Source of the DNA: GCA-003244245 sp035606945
Lineage (GTDB): Bacteria; Actinomycetota; Actinomycetes; Mycobacteriales; Pseudonocardiaceae
Reading direction: 5' to 3'
Assembly: GCA_035606945.1 (NCBI GenBank)
Contig: DATNDR010000057.1
Coordinates: 1 to 64,000 of the forward strand
DNA length: 64,000 nt
Shown: positions 52,583 to 60,771 of the stretch, piece by piece
How the letters are laid out: each line of letters starts with the position of its first letter
Numbering within the stretch: the first letter of the stretch is position 1
Position numbers and translations under genes: made by a program
The notes under the pieces: generated by a model
Databases searched by the model: none
The model's input: the letters and a program-made list of their open reading frames with translations, nothing else
What the model was told of the DNA's origin: nothing

Positions 52583-52891
52583 ATGGCGCACGGCATGGCG
52601 CGTAAGTTGACGAGGGCGGCGGCTTTGGGATTTCTCGTGTTCGCCACGACCTCGGGGGTAGCAGGATTGGAGGTCCTGGCGGCCAGCCCGGCTATGGCCG
52701 AGCCCAGTCAGGGCAGCCCCTTCAACCCGGGGCAAGACCAGCGGCCGGCCGACCCGTCGCAGGGCGGTTCGGGCTCCGGGAACGAGCAGCAGCAACCGAG
52801 TAACCCAGGCGACGCTGGCGGCCTCTTGGGCGGCAGCCCCCTGGGCGGCCTCATTGGTGGTGGCGGCGCCGGAGGCACGGGCGGCCACTGA
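52583..52891 (+). CDS. small secreted Gly/Pro/Gln-rich protein
   Basis: This is a 102-residue protein with a clear signal peptide (basic start, then AAALGFLVFATTSGVAGLEVLAASPAMA, cleavage near residue 38). The mature part is low-complexity: SQGSPFNPGQDQRPADPSQGG and a glycine-rich end (GGLLGGSPLGGLIGGGGAGGTGGH). A strong ribosome binding site (AAGGAG) precedes ATG 52583. It is likely a surface or matrix-associated peptide; the function is unknown. Confidence 0.7.
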   Translation: MAHGMARKLTRAAALGFLVFATTSGVAGLEVLAASPAMAEPSQGSPFNPGQDQRPADPSQGGSGSGNEQQQPSNPGDAGGLLGGSPLGGLIGGGGAGGTGGH

Positions 52892-53107
52892 CCGTTCCGG
52901 CGGCGTCGAGCTCGCTGTCGGATCTCGACGCCGCCGTCGGTGCCCGTTGGCGGGCGATACCCCGCTGGCGTCTTCGGGTAAACACAAGATCACGTGATGT
53001 TGTTTTGCGGTGCTGGGGTGGTCAAGCGTCGGTACGCTTCCTTACCCACCGTTTAGGTCAGTCCCTTACCGGGTACCCGTCGCAATCGGGCATGGAAGGG
53101 ACTTGTC

Positions 53108-53539
53108 ATGACGTTCGTTCAGGGTAGCGGGAGCGAGAGGCGGGTCGGCAGACGCGCCGCATCCCGCTCCTGGTGGACGCCGCGCTGGGTGCAACGCCAG
53201 CGCGAGGATCACGAACTGGCGCGATGGGCCACCGAATTGAGCTGGCAGTGGGCGGATGCGGTAGATAACGCCCAACTAGCGCGCCATTCGGTTACGGCCG
53301 GACGAATACCGCTCACCGTGGCGCCTCAGCTGCATTCGGTGGACTTGGGGCCACCGGTGACCCTGCTGGTGGAAATGCTGCCCGGCCAGGTCGTCGACGA
53401 CTTCCAAGGCAAGGCGCAGCGCATCGCGGGCGCTATGGGGGTACCCAAGGTGCACGTGGAACTCTATGACCCCGGCTGGATCAAGGTAGTCCTGCTGGAG
53501 GATGATCCATCGCATACGGATGTGCCGCTACCAGCATGA
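53108..53539 (+). CDS. hypothetical protein, similar to the N-terminal region of FtsK-like proteins
   Basis: This is a 143-residue protein with a good GGAAGGGAC site before ATG 53108. The part VAPQLHSVDLGPPVTLLVEMLPGQVVDDFQGKAQRIAGAMGVPKVHVELYDPGWIKVVLLEDDP is, as I recall it, like the domain that precedes the ATPase in FtsK/SpoIIIE-type proteins of actinobacterial mobile elements. No ATPase domain follows. It may be a truncated remnant or an independent small protein. Confidence 0.5.
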   Translation: MTFVQGSGSERRVGRRAASRSWWTPRWVQRQREDHELARWATELSWQWADAVDNAQLARHSVTAGRIPLTVAPQLHSVDLGPPVTLLVEMLPGQVVDDFQGKAQRIAGAMGVPKVHVELYDPGWIKVVLLEDDPSHTDVPLPA

Positions 53540-53609
53540 CTACCGTGAAAACGGTATCGCGCCCAGTCAGTCGTTGACGAAGTCGAGGCGGAGTTGGGTG
53601 GGGGACGAC

Positions 53610-54281
53610 GTGCAGGCGGTGGTCTTCGACCTCGACGGGGTGCTGCTGGATTCGGAGCAGCTGTGGGACGCCGTCCGCCGCGGTGTTGCCGGCGACGCCG
53701 GTCGGCCATGGCCCGCAGAAGCGACCCGGGCGATGCAGGGCATGAGTACGGCGGAGTGGTCGGCGTACCTGACTGACGTGGTGGGCATCCCCGGCGAACC
53801 GCAGGAGCTGGCAACCACCGTCATCGATCGGCTGGCCGCCCGGTACGACGTACGGCTGCCCCTACTGCCCGGGGCGGTGGAGGTGGTCGAGCGGCTGGCG
53901 CGCCGCTGGCCGCTGGGGCTCGCGTCGTCCTCGCCGCGGCGGCTGATCGACGCCGTGCTGGCGGCCGCGGGGTTGGCGCAGTGGTTCCGGGTCAGCGTCT
54001 CCACCGAGGAGGTGGCAGCCGGAAAGCCCTCGCCTACGGTGTACCAGACCGTGGTGCAGCGGCTCGCGGTGGACCCTTCGCGAACGGTCGCGATCGAGGA
54101 CTCGAGCAACGGGCTGCGGTCGGCCGCGGCAGCCGGGCTGGGAGTGCTCGCGGTGCCCCACCCGGCCTTTCCACCCTCAGCGGAGGCGCTGGCGCTCGCC
54201 GACGTCGTCGTGGATTCACTCGATGACATCACCCCGGAGCTGGTGGCGTCGATCGGCCATCAGGTGGGCGATCGTGCATGA
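53610..54281 (+). CDS. HAD-superfamily hydrolase (beta-phosphoglucomutase-like)
   Basis: This is a protein of about 223 residues. Motif I is VFDLDGVLLDSE (nucleophile and acid Asp), motif II is in LASSSPRRLIDAVL, the motif III Lys is in AAGKPSPTVY, and the motif IV acid is in VAIEDSSNGLRSAAAAG. The cap domain is of the phosphoglucomutase/phosphatase type. It acts on a small phosphorylated metabolite. GTG 53610 is chosen for the GGGGGA site upstream. Its stop overlaps the next start (ATGA). Confidence 0.85.
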   Translation: MQAVVFDLDGVLLDSEQLWDAVRRGVAGDAGRPWPAEATRAMQGMSTAEWSAYLTDVVGIPGEPQELATTVIDRLAARYDVRLPLLPGAVEVVERLARRWPLGLASSSPRRLIDAVLAAAGLAQWFRVSVSTEEVAAGKPSPTVYQTVVQRLAVDPSRTVAIEDSSNGLRSAAAAGLGVLAVPHPAFPPSAEALALADVVVDSLDDITPELVASIGHQVGDRA

Positions 54282-55519
54282 TCTCGATCGACGACTTCCT
54301 GTACTACCTGGACGACGCGCTCGACGGCATGGTGCACATCGTCTGCGAACTCGGCGACGAGCTGGCCAATCGCCGACCCGACCTGCCAGGCGCGAACTCG
54401 CCGTTCGCGATCCTCACCCACTGTCTGGGCGTCATGGAGTACTGGGGCGGCGAGATCGTCGCCGGCCGCCGCATCGTGCGCGACCGGCCTGCGGAGTTCC
54501 GCGCCACCGGCCGCGTCGGTGAGCTTGCTGCGGCCACCGAGCGAGCCCGGCAGCGATTGCGCACCGATGTCGCGGCGATCGACCCGTTCGCGCCGCCCCG
54601 CGGTCAGCCGCGCCGCGCCGAGGACACCACGCTGCCGCTGGGCCGTACCCAGGGCGGTGCGCTGCTGCACATCTACGAGGAACTCGCCCAGCACCGCGGC
54701 CAGATGGAGATCACCCGTGATCTCTTGCAAGCCCCGTGGGCGCGGTTGCGCTCGGATCAAGGAGAGGAGCGCGGCATGACCGACGCGATGAGGGCCGAAA
54801 CCGTCACCATCACCGGCCATGCCGGTGACCGGATTGAGGCCTACGTCGCCCGCCCGCTGGGCGGCGACCAGCGCGGCGGCGTGGTGGTCATCCACCACAT
54901 GCCCGGCTACGACGGCGCCACCAAGGAGATCGTGCGCAGGTTCGCGGCAGAGGGATACCCGGCGCTGTGCCCCAACCTGTATTACCGGGAGGCGCCGGGG
55001 GCCGATCCCGACGACGCGGCGGCCACCGTGCGCGCGGCCGGCGGGGTGCCGGACGAGCGGCTCGTCGGCGACGTGGCAGGCGCCGCGGCATACCTCAAGA
55101 GCCTGGATGGCGCGAACGGCAAGATCGGCGTGATCGGCTACTGCTCAGGCGGGCGTCAGACCTTCCTGGCGGCTTGCTCGCTGCCGGTGGACGCCGCCGT
55201 GGACTGCTACGGCGCCTTCGTGGTGAACGACCCACCACCGGGCAGGCCCAAGAATCTGCAACCGATCCTGCACCTGGCGCCACAACTGTCGGGCCCCTTG
55301 CTCGGGCTGTTCGGCGCCGACGACCAGTACCCGTCGCCGGCGGAGACGGCCGTACTCGCCGCGGAACTGGACCGGTTGGGCAAGAAATACGAGTTTCACA
55401 CCTACGACGGCGCCGGGCACGCGTTCTTCGCCGTCGACCGGCCGTCCTACCGCCCGGAGGCCGCCGTCGACGGTTGGCGGCGGATCCTGGACTTCTTCCG
55501 CACCTACCTGACGACCTGA
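54278..55519 (+). CDS. DinB-like domain fused to dienelactone hydrolase
   Basis: This is a 413-residue protein of two parts. Residues 1-155 form a DinB/DUF664-type four-helix domain (LTHCLGVMEYWGGEIVAGR, HIYEELAQHRGQMEITRDLL, with metal-ligand-like His). Residues 170-413 are a dienelactone hydrolase (alpha/beta hydrolase) with nucleophile Cys in GYCSGGRQTF, Asp in FGADDQYP and His in GAGHAFF. At the junction a strong site (AAGGAGAGGAG) stands before an in-frame ATG at 54776, so the hydrolase may also be made alone. Confidence 0.85.
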   Translation: MISIDDFLYYLDDALDGMVHIVCELGDELANRRPDLPGANSPFAILTHCLGVMEYWGGEIVAGRRIVRDRPAEFRATGRVGELAAATERARQRLRTDVAAIDPFAPPRGQPRRAEDTTLPLGRTQGGALLHIYEELAQHRGQMEITRDLLQAPWARLRSDQGEERGMTDAMRAETVTITGHAGDRIEAYVARPLGGDQRGGVVVIHHMPGYDGATKEIVRRFAAEGYPALCPNLYYREAPGADPDDAAATVRAAGGVPDERLVGDVAGAAAYLKSLDGANGKIGVIGYCSGGRQTFLAACSLPVDAAVDCYGAFVVNDPPPGRPKNLQPILHLAPQLSGPLLGLFGADDQYPSPAETAVLAAELDRLGKKYEFHTYDGAGHAFFAVDRPSYRPEAAVDGWRRILDFFRTYLTT

Positions 55520-55533
55520 GGACGCAGACCACC

Positions 55534-55806
55534 GTGTGCACCTACCTCACCGAGGAGATTCCAGTCGACGGCAGCGGCAAAGGCGCTCGCGGCTGGTTCG
55601 GGGCCAGCAAAGCTCTCGTCTACGTCGATCACCCGGTGCACGCCCAGTACGGGCACACCGTGAACATCGACGTCCTGAACCCGCAGCTGGGGCCCTCGGC
55701 CCGGGTCGCGTTGGAACTCACCGAGGAGACCGCGCTCGCGCTGGCCGAGGCCATCCAGCGGGCGATCCGGTCGGCACCGGCTGGGATCGCGTCGATCCAC
55801 CGCTAG
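55534..55806 (+). CDS. DUF6295 family protein
   Basis: This is a 90-residue protein that starts GTG TGC (VCTYLTEEIPVDGSGKGARGWFGASKALVYVDHPVHAQYGHTVNIDVLN). Length and text match the actinobacterial DUF6295 family of unknown function. Several His (DHPVHAQYGH) could bind metal. It follows the hydrolase fusion by 14 bases and is probably in the same transcript. Its stop touches the stop of the convergent SIMPL gene. Confidence 0.75.
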   Translation: MCTYLTEEIPVDGSGKGARGWFGASKALVYVDHPVHAQYGHTVNIDVLNPQLGPSARVALELTEETALALAEAIQRAIRSAPAGIASIHR

Positions 55807-56526
55807 CTAACCGAGGGCATAGACGACCTCGACCATGACGGTGAGCTTCTGGCTGCCGGGCTCGACGGGGACCGGCGCGGCAGCCACCGGTGCGGCTTGC
55901 CGGTCCAGCGGGCCCGGCGGATTGGCCGGCATCTCGGTGATCGACGAGATCCGGCCCAGCCGTACTCCGGCCGCGTCGGCCATCTGCTTGGCATGTGCCT
56001 GGGCCTGCCGCACCGCGTCGGTCCGGGCCTGGGCCCGCGCGGCGCTGTCGTCACCGATCGAGAAGCTCAGTTGCTGGATCCGCACGGCGTCGCCGGCTGC
56101 TTCACCGGCCGCGTCGATGAGCCCGCCGGCGGCGCCGACGTCATGCAGGGTGGCCGTCACCTGGTTGGTCACCTCGTAGCCGCTGATCCGCCCGGCCGCC
56201 GAGTCGTACGTCGGGGTGACCGACAGCTGGCTGGTCTGCAGGTCCGCCGGCGCGACTCCCTTGCTCTTCAACACGTTGATCAGCGCGGTCGCCTTCGCGG
56301 TGTTGGCATCAAGGGCGGCCTTCGCGCTCTGATCCCGGGTCTGGACTCCGATGACGAGGGTCACCGTGTCCGGGGTCGTAGTGACCGTGCCCAGACCACG
56401 GGTGGTGATGCCGGTCGCCGCGGTCGGCGCGGTCGGCGCGTTGCCGCCCGAGCAACCAGCCAGCACCAACGCGCCGAGTGCAACGACCGCCACACTGCTC
56501 AAGCCACGCTTCACGTGCACAAGCAT
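55807..56526 (-). CDS. SIMPL domain lipoprotein
   Basis: This is a 239-residue protein. A lipoprotein signal (VALGALVLAGCSGG, Cys at residue 25) is followed by a SIMPL (DUF541) domain. That domain starts GITTRGLGTVTTTPDTVTLVIGVQTRDQSAKAALDANTAKATALI and includes YEVTNQVTATLHDVGAAGGLIDAA and QARTDAVRQAQAHAKQMADAAGVRLG. Family members sit in the envelope, and bacterial examples are linked to oxidative stress; the role here is unknown. Confidence 0.88.
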   Translation of the reverse strand: MLVHVKRGLSSVAVVALGALVLAGCSGGNAPTAPTAATGITTRGLGTVTTTPDTVTLVIGVQTRDQSAKAALDANTAKATALINVLKSKGVAPADLQTSQLSVTPTYDSAAGRISGYEVTNQVTATLHDVGAAGGLIDAAGEAAGDAVRIQQLSFSIGDDSAARAQARTDAVRQAQAHAKQMADAAGVRLGRISSITEMPANPPGPLDRQAAPVAAAPVPVEPGSQKLTVMVEVVYALG

Positions 56527-56556
56527 CCATCAAGACCGCCGGGCGCGGTGCGGGGG

Positions 56557-57378
56557 TCAGCGAGGGGGCAGCCAGTCGTGGCCGTGTTCGCGGCGCACGT
56601 AGCCGTCGAATCGGGCCATGCGGCGTAGGTGATGGCCGCCGTCGACGGGCAGGTTGACGCCGGTGATCCAGGTCGCCTCCGGACCTGAGAGGAAACTGAC
56701 GGCTGCGGCGACGTCCTCGGGACGGCCCAACCGCCGGATGGGCATGTTGTCGAGGTACTCGTCGCGAAGTTCGGGCTCGGTCGCCATCTCGCCGGCGAGA
56801 TCGCTGGGCACCAGTCCCGGCAGCACCGAGTTCACGCGGATGCCCCAGTGGCCCAGCTCATCGGCGGCACTGCGGACGAACATGTCGACGCCGGCCTTCG
56901 CCGTCGAGTAGGGGGTGAGGAAGCCGCACGCCAGCATCCCGGCCGCACTGGAGATCGCCGTGTACGCGCCACCACCGGCGGCGCGCATGCGGGGTGCGGC
57001 GTGCTTGAGCGTGAGGAAGTTGCCGGTGAGGTTGACCTCCATGACGTTGCGCCACGCGTCCAGCGGAATGGAGGCGATCGGGGCGAGCCAGCCGACCCCG
57101 GCCGAGGCGACGACGATAGACACACCGCTTCCCTCGTCGGCGTGCGCGACGGCGTCCTCCACTGCCTGTTCATCCGTCACGTCCGCGACGCACCACCGCA
57201 CCTCGCCGGGCGCGTCGATCATGCCGAGTTGTTCCCCGGCGGTGACGAGCCGGTTCTCGGTGCGACCGATGATCGTCACGGTGGCGCCATCGGTTCGGAG
57301 CCGCCTGGCGCATGCCAGGCCGAGACCACTCCCACCCCCGGTCACCAGCGCATTGCGACCCTCGAGCCCCCCAGTCAT
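56557..57378 (-). CDS. short-chain dehydrogenase/reductase
   Basis: This is a 273-residue classical SDR. The cofactor motif is VTGGGSGLGLACA, the active site is Ser in AISSAAGM and Tyr-Lys in YSTAKAG, and VNSVLPGLV follows as expected. It oxidises or reduces a hydroxyl/keto group with NAD(P)H. It is followed on the same strand order by an enoyl-CoA hydratase gene 30 bases upstream, suggesting a shared role in acyl-CoA or lipid metabolism; the substrate is unknown. Confidence 0.88.
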   Translation of the reverse strand: MTGGLEGRNALVTGGGSGLGLACARRLRTDGATVTIIGRTENRLVTAGEQLGMIDAPGEVRWCVADVTDEQAVEDAVAHADEGSGVSIVVASAGVGWLAPIASIPLDAWRNVMEVNLTGNFLTLKHAAPRMRAAGGGAYTAISSAAGMLACGFLTPYSTAKAGVDMFVRSAADELGHWGIRVNSVLPGLVPSDLAGEMATEPELRDEYLDNMPIRRLGRPEDVAAAVSFLSGPEATWITGVNLPVDGGHHLRRMARFDGYVRREHGHDWLPPR

Positions 57379-57408
57379 GACGTGATCATCGCATACATCG
57401 GGGACTGG

Positions 57409-58221
57409 CTACTTCCCCTGATAGTGCGCCTGGCGCTGGTCGAGGTAGGCCGCGACGCCCTCGGCGAAGTCGTCCGTGGCGGCGACCTCACGCTGGAGGC
57501 GAGCCTCGAGTTCCAGCTGGTCGTCGAGTCCGTCATAGAGCCAGCGGTTGAGCTGGCGCTTGGTCCCCGCATACGAGCGGGTTGGACCCTGCGCGAGCCG
57601 ATCGACCAACGCATCGGACTCCGCCGTGAACCCGTCGCCGGAGACCACCTCGTTGATCAGGCCCCACTGCAACGCCCGCGCGGCAGGCACGCGGTCGCCC
57701 AGCATCGCCATCTCGGCGGCGCGTGCCGCGCCGGCACGCGCGGCCACGAACGCCGACGCTCCCCCGTCGGGGGCCAGCCCGATGTTCACGAAGGCGAGCA
57801 TGAAGTAGGCCGACTCGGCGGCGACAATCAGATCGCACGCCAGCGCCAGCGAGCATCCGATTCCCACTGCTGGGCCGTGGACTGCGGCTACCACCGGTTT
57901 GGGCATCCGGCGGACACCGGTGATGATCGGGTTGTACAGCTCGGTGAGGATGCGATACACATCAGGTTGCCCCTGGCCGGTCGTGTTGAGCACCTCACGC
58001 AGATCCGCTCCGGAGGAAAACGCGCGGCCGGCGCCGCGCAGCATCACCGCCCGGACATCCTCGTCGCCGGCCACGCTTTCAACCGCTGCGCGCAGGTCCA
58101 CGCCGAGCTGGCGGTTCCAGGCGTTGAGTGATTCCGGCCGGTTGAGCTCGATCACCGCTCCAGCGCCCGCACGCAGCAGGTTCACCGTCGGGTAGGCGTG
58201 GGCAAGCTGCCAGGCCGCCAT
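57409..58221 (-). CDS. enoyl-CoA hydratase/isomerase family protein
   Basis: This is a 270-residue crotonase-fold protein. The oxyanion-hole strands are in AFSSGADLREV and HGPAVGIGCSLALACDLIVAAESAYF, and the acidic catalytic region in FVNIGLAPDGGASAFVAARAG. One family Glu is replaced by Asp or Gly at the expected sites (LAPDGG), so hydratase activity is not certain. It lies directly upstream of the SDR gene in a two-gene operon. Confidence 0.87.
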   Translation of the reverse strand: MAAWQLAHAYPTVNLLRAGAGAVIELNRPESLNAWNRQLGVDLRAAVESVAGDEDVRAVMLRGAGRAFSSGADLREVLNTTGQGQPDVYRILTELYNPIITGVRRMPKPVVAAVHGPAVGIGCSLALACDLIVAAESAYFMLAFVNIGLAPDGGASAFVAARAGAARAAEMAMLGDRVPAARALQWGLINEVVSGDGFTAESDALVDRLAQGPTRSYAGTKRQLNRWLYDGLDDQLELEARLQREVAATDDFAEGVAAYLDQRQAHYQGK

Positions 58222-58308
58222 GAGGCTGGATGCTAGTGGAGCCCGACTCGGACCGCTGATCGACAGCTTCGCATTCAGGTCGCGGCCGCAGGACTATAGG
58301 CTCCCCGC

Positions 58309-58929
58309 ATGGCGCGGTACTTCAATGTGCACCCGGTCGACCCGCAACCGCGCGCCATCGGTCAGGTGGTCGAGCTGGTCCGCGACGGTGGGCTCATCGC
58401 TTACCCGACGGATTCCTGCTTCGCGCTGGGCTGCCAGCTCGGCAACTCCGGCGGCCTGCACCGGATCCGTGAGATTCGCAACCTCGACGACAAGCACCAC
58501 TTCACCCTGGTGTGCCGGGACTTCGCCCAGCTCGGCCAGTTCGTCCACATTAGCAACGCGGCTTTCCGGCTGATCAAGGCCGCGACACCGGGCAGCTACA
58601 CGTTCATCCTGCCCGCGACGAAGGAGGTGCCACGCCGGCTGCTGCGCCCGAAGAAGAAGACCGTCGGAGTGCGGATCCCGCAGCACGCCGTCGCGCAAGC
58701 GCTGCTCGCCGAGCTGGACGAGCCGCTGCTGTCCTCCACGCTGCTGCTGCCTGACGAGCCTGAACCGCTGACGCAGGGTTGGGAGATCAAGGAGCGGCTC
58801 GACCACGCGGTCGACGCGGTGATCGACTCCGGCGACTGCGGCACCGAACCGACAACTGTGATCGACTTCTGCGGAACCGAGCCCGAGATCGTGCGCCGGG
58901 GCGCCGGCGACCCGTCCCCGTTCGAGTAG
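58309..58929 (+). CDS. Sua5/YciO/YrdC family protein (threonylcarbamoyl-AMP synthase type)
   Basis: This is a 206-residue protein with a Sua5/YrdC domain. It has GGLIAYPTDSCFALGCQLGN (substrate pocket), KHHFTLVCRDFAQLGQF, PGSYTFILPATKEVPRRLLRPKKKTVGVRIP and the final CGTEPTTVIDFCGTEPEIVRRGAG. The end is that of the YciO-like branch. The enzyme group makes threonylcarbamoyl-AMP for t6A tRNA; the YciO branch may act differently. ATG 58309 is preceded by a weak site. Confidence 0.88.
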   Translation: MARYFNVHPVDPQPRAIGQVVELVRDGGLIAYPTDSCFALGCQLGNSGGLHRIREIRNLDDKHHFTLVCRDFAQLGQFVHISNAAFRLIKAATPGSYTFILPATKEVPRRLLRPKKKTVGVRIPQHAVAQALLAELDEPLLSSTLLLPDEPEPLTQGWEIKERLDHAVDAVIDSGDCGTEPTTVIDFCGTEPEIVRRGAGDPSPFE

Positions 58930-59125
58930 GTCCGAGTACAGCGAGTACAGCTGGACTACAGATGGACGAGGTGGTTGCGCATAAAACGACTGAGTCGGAT
59001 GCTTGGCCGTGGCCTGAAGAAACGAGGTCTCATCGACTCCGACGTCCTGGCCGAGCCGGGCGGGGTCGTCGACCGCTCATCCCTGCCTATCGTGTCGCCC
59101 GGCAGGGTCACCAGTAGTCCGGAGC

Positions 59126-59371
59126 TTAGCTAGTGCCTCGCCGTCCTCCCGGCCCTTGATCATGGCGACCATGCCGCCGTCGCGCCTCGGTGAGCCAGCG
59201 CGCGAAATATTGCCGGACTTCGTCGGGGTCCGCCGTGGTGACCTGTGCCTCCTCGGCACGTGCTGCTTCGACGTTGTGAGAGTAGCTGATGCGCGCCCGA
59301 AACTGCCCGTTCTCCCACCAAGCTCGCACGAGGAAGACCGCAGCGTGGGGCCGTTGCTTCACACTTAGCAT
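59126..59371 (-). CDS. small hypothetical protein downstream of the SARP gene
   Basis: This is a protein of about 81 residues. The core HAAVFLVRAWWENGQFRARISYSHNVEAARAEEAQVTTADPDEVRQYFARWLTEA reads as a small strand-strand-helix domain seen in many actinobacteria, with unknown function. A GTG two codons earlier (59377) is an alternative start. It lies 27 bases after the SARP gene on the same strand and so may belong to the peptide locus. The tail after residue 62 is Arg/Gly-rich. Confidence 0.55.
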   Translation of the reverse strand: MLSVKQRPHAAVFLVRAWWENGQFRARISYSHNVEAARAEEAQVTTADPDEVRQYFARWLTEARRRHGRHDQGPGGRRGTS

Positions 59372-59398
59372 CGTCACCCTCGACCGTCTCCATGCCGT

Positions 59399-60121
59399 CT
59401 ATGAGGGTAGGAGCGCGCTAGCCAGCTCAGTCATTCGCGGTGAAGGCCCGACCCCAAGTTCCCGTTGTAGGAGCGCTCGGTACCGCTGATAATGTCTAAG
59501 CGCACTAGCCGCATTACCCTCGGCAAGATGAACCTCAATGAAAATCCGGTGGGCGGTCTCCCGAATCGGTTCTATTGCGATTGCCGCGAGGGCAGTCTTC
59601 AAGGCACCCAGGTATAGCTCCGCGGAGCAGAGCTGCTGGGCCAATTCTTCCAAAGCGTGAAGGCGCACTTGGTCCCATCGGTCTCGTTCGAGTACGAGCC
59701 AATCTTCAGCCCAAGCAGGCAACAGCTCCCGACTCAAAGCGTCAACCAGCGCCTCGCAGTCGGGGATGGCCGAGATGAAGGAACCTTCCAAGATTTGTTG
59801 GGCGTGACGCTGGTGAATGTGGAGGTCGACACAGACCGACGGCGATAACCGAAGCCGAGGACCCACACACTCGATGACCGTGGTTTCTCCGATGCGTCTG
59901 CCGCGCCACAAAGCTGACCGGAGATTGGCCGCTGCCCGGCTGACCGAGCTGTCAGGCCATAGTCGCTCTGCCGCAATAGTTCGATGCACACCTCGATCCC
60001 ACAGCGCGAGAAACGACAGCAGTCGCTGCGCGCCGAGCGGCAACGTGATCCTGGTGCCGCAGTAGGTGGAATCGAACCCTCCGAGGAGGTAGATGTACAC
60101 AGCCTGTACCGAGAGATCCAT
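59399..60121 (-). CDS. SARP-type transcriptional regulator (HTH plus BTAD)
   Basis: This is a 240-residue protein. The N-terminal winged helix is of the OmpR/SARP kind (IYLLGGFDSTYCGTRITLPLGAQRLLSFLALWDRGVHRTIAAERLWPDSSVSRAAANLRSALWRGR). The C-terminal bacterial transcriptional activation domain shows WAEDWLVLERDRWDQVRLHALEELAQQL and AAIAIEPIRETAHRIFIEVHLAEGNAASALRHYQRYRALLQRELGVGPS. SARPs switch on secondary-metabolite clusters. It is divergent from the PatA/PatG-type gene. Its third-position GC is clearly lower than in the housekeeping genes. Confidence 0.87.
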   Translation of the reverse strand: MDLSVQAVYIYLLGGFDSTYCGTRITLPLGAQRLLSFLALWDRGVHRTIAAERLWPDSSVSRAAANLRSALWRGRRIGETTVIECVGPRLRLSPSVCVDLHIHQRHAQQILEGSFISAIPDCEALVDALSRELLPAWAEDWLVLERDRWDQVRLHALEELAQQLCSAELYLGALKTALAAIAIEPIRETAHRIFIEVHLAEGNAASALRHYQRYRALLQRELGVGPSPRMTELASALLPS

Positions 60122-60771
60122 CCTCGCTCCCAGACATCCACGGCCCCTCGGTGCTCTGCCCCCCAGTGTTCCACGTCGTCCCATACGGCCACATCCCAGT
60201 AATTCCCAAGCTGTCTTCCAACTGGTGTTATCCCATCACCATTGCGTCTCGCAGGCGTCGTGACATCATCAACAACGCACGCCCCGAGCACCTCAAGGCC
60301 ACGTCGTGGTGACGTCCAAGACAAGAACTCGGTGATCCGGTCGCGGAGCTTGCACGCGTGGATGATCTTGCCGGTGCAATCCCCCGGGGCGGCGAACCAC
60401 GCAATGGATCTTGGCCTCCGGCGCTGGGCCGATGGAGAACTCAGGTGCTCGTTGCGATGCGGCTGCGGCCTAATCACCGCCACAGCGTCTCCGTGTCGGT
60501 GATGTTGGTTTCTCTGTCACGGACTCGTCGCACGGTTGTCTCTGGCTCATCGGCTGGCCGTATCCAGTGCATTAAATAAGTCCACGACCTGCGAAACGAC
60601 GACGCCGATGCCACAAGCAGACGCCCAACGGCAACACCGGTACTACGCACGGTCGACCGTCTGGTGACTGCCGGATACATGGGCTGTAGACGCCTGCCCC
60701 GGAATGTTTCGTCCGCTCACATACGGCCGACGTCTTTGCCCGGCCGGGCCCTGAAGAGAAGGACGTGGATA
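60122..60771. other. 650-base divergent intergenic region with an unproven minus-strand ORF
   Basis: This region separates the SARP gene from the subtilase gene and is less GC-rich than the chromosome around it. A minus-strand frame is open from 60483 and continues past 60122 into the SARP gene in another frame. Part of it reads protein-like (GLEVLGACVVDDVTTPARRNGDG.., GNYWDVAVWDDVEHWG). I recognise no family and cannot decide between a lost N-terminal extension, a separate small gene and chance. Promoters for both directions should lie here. Confidence 0.35.
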
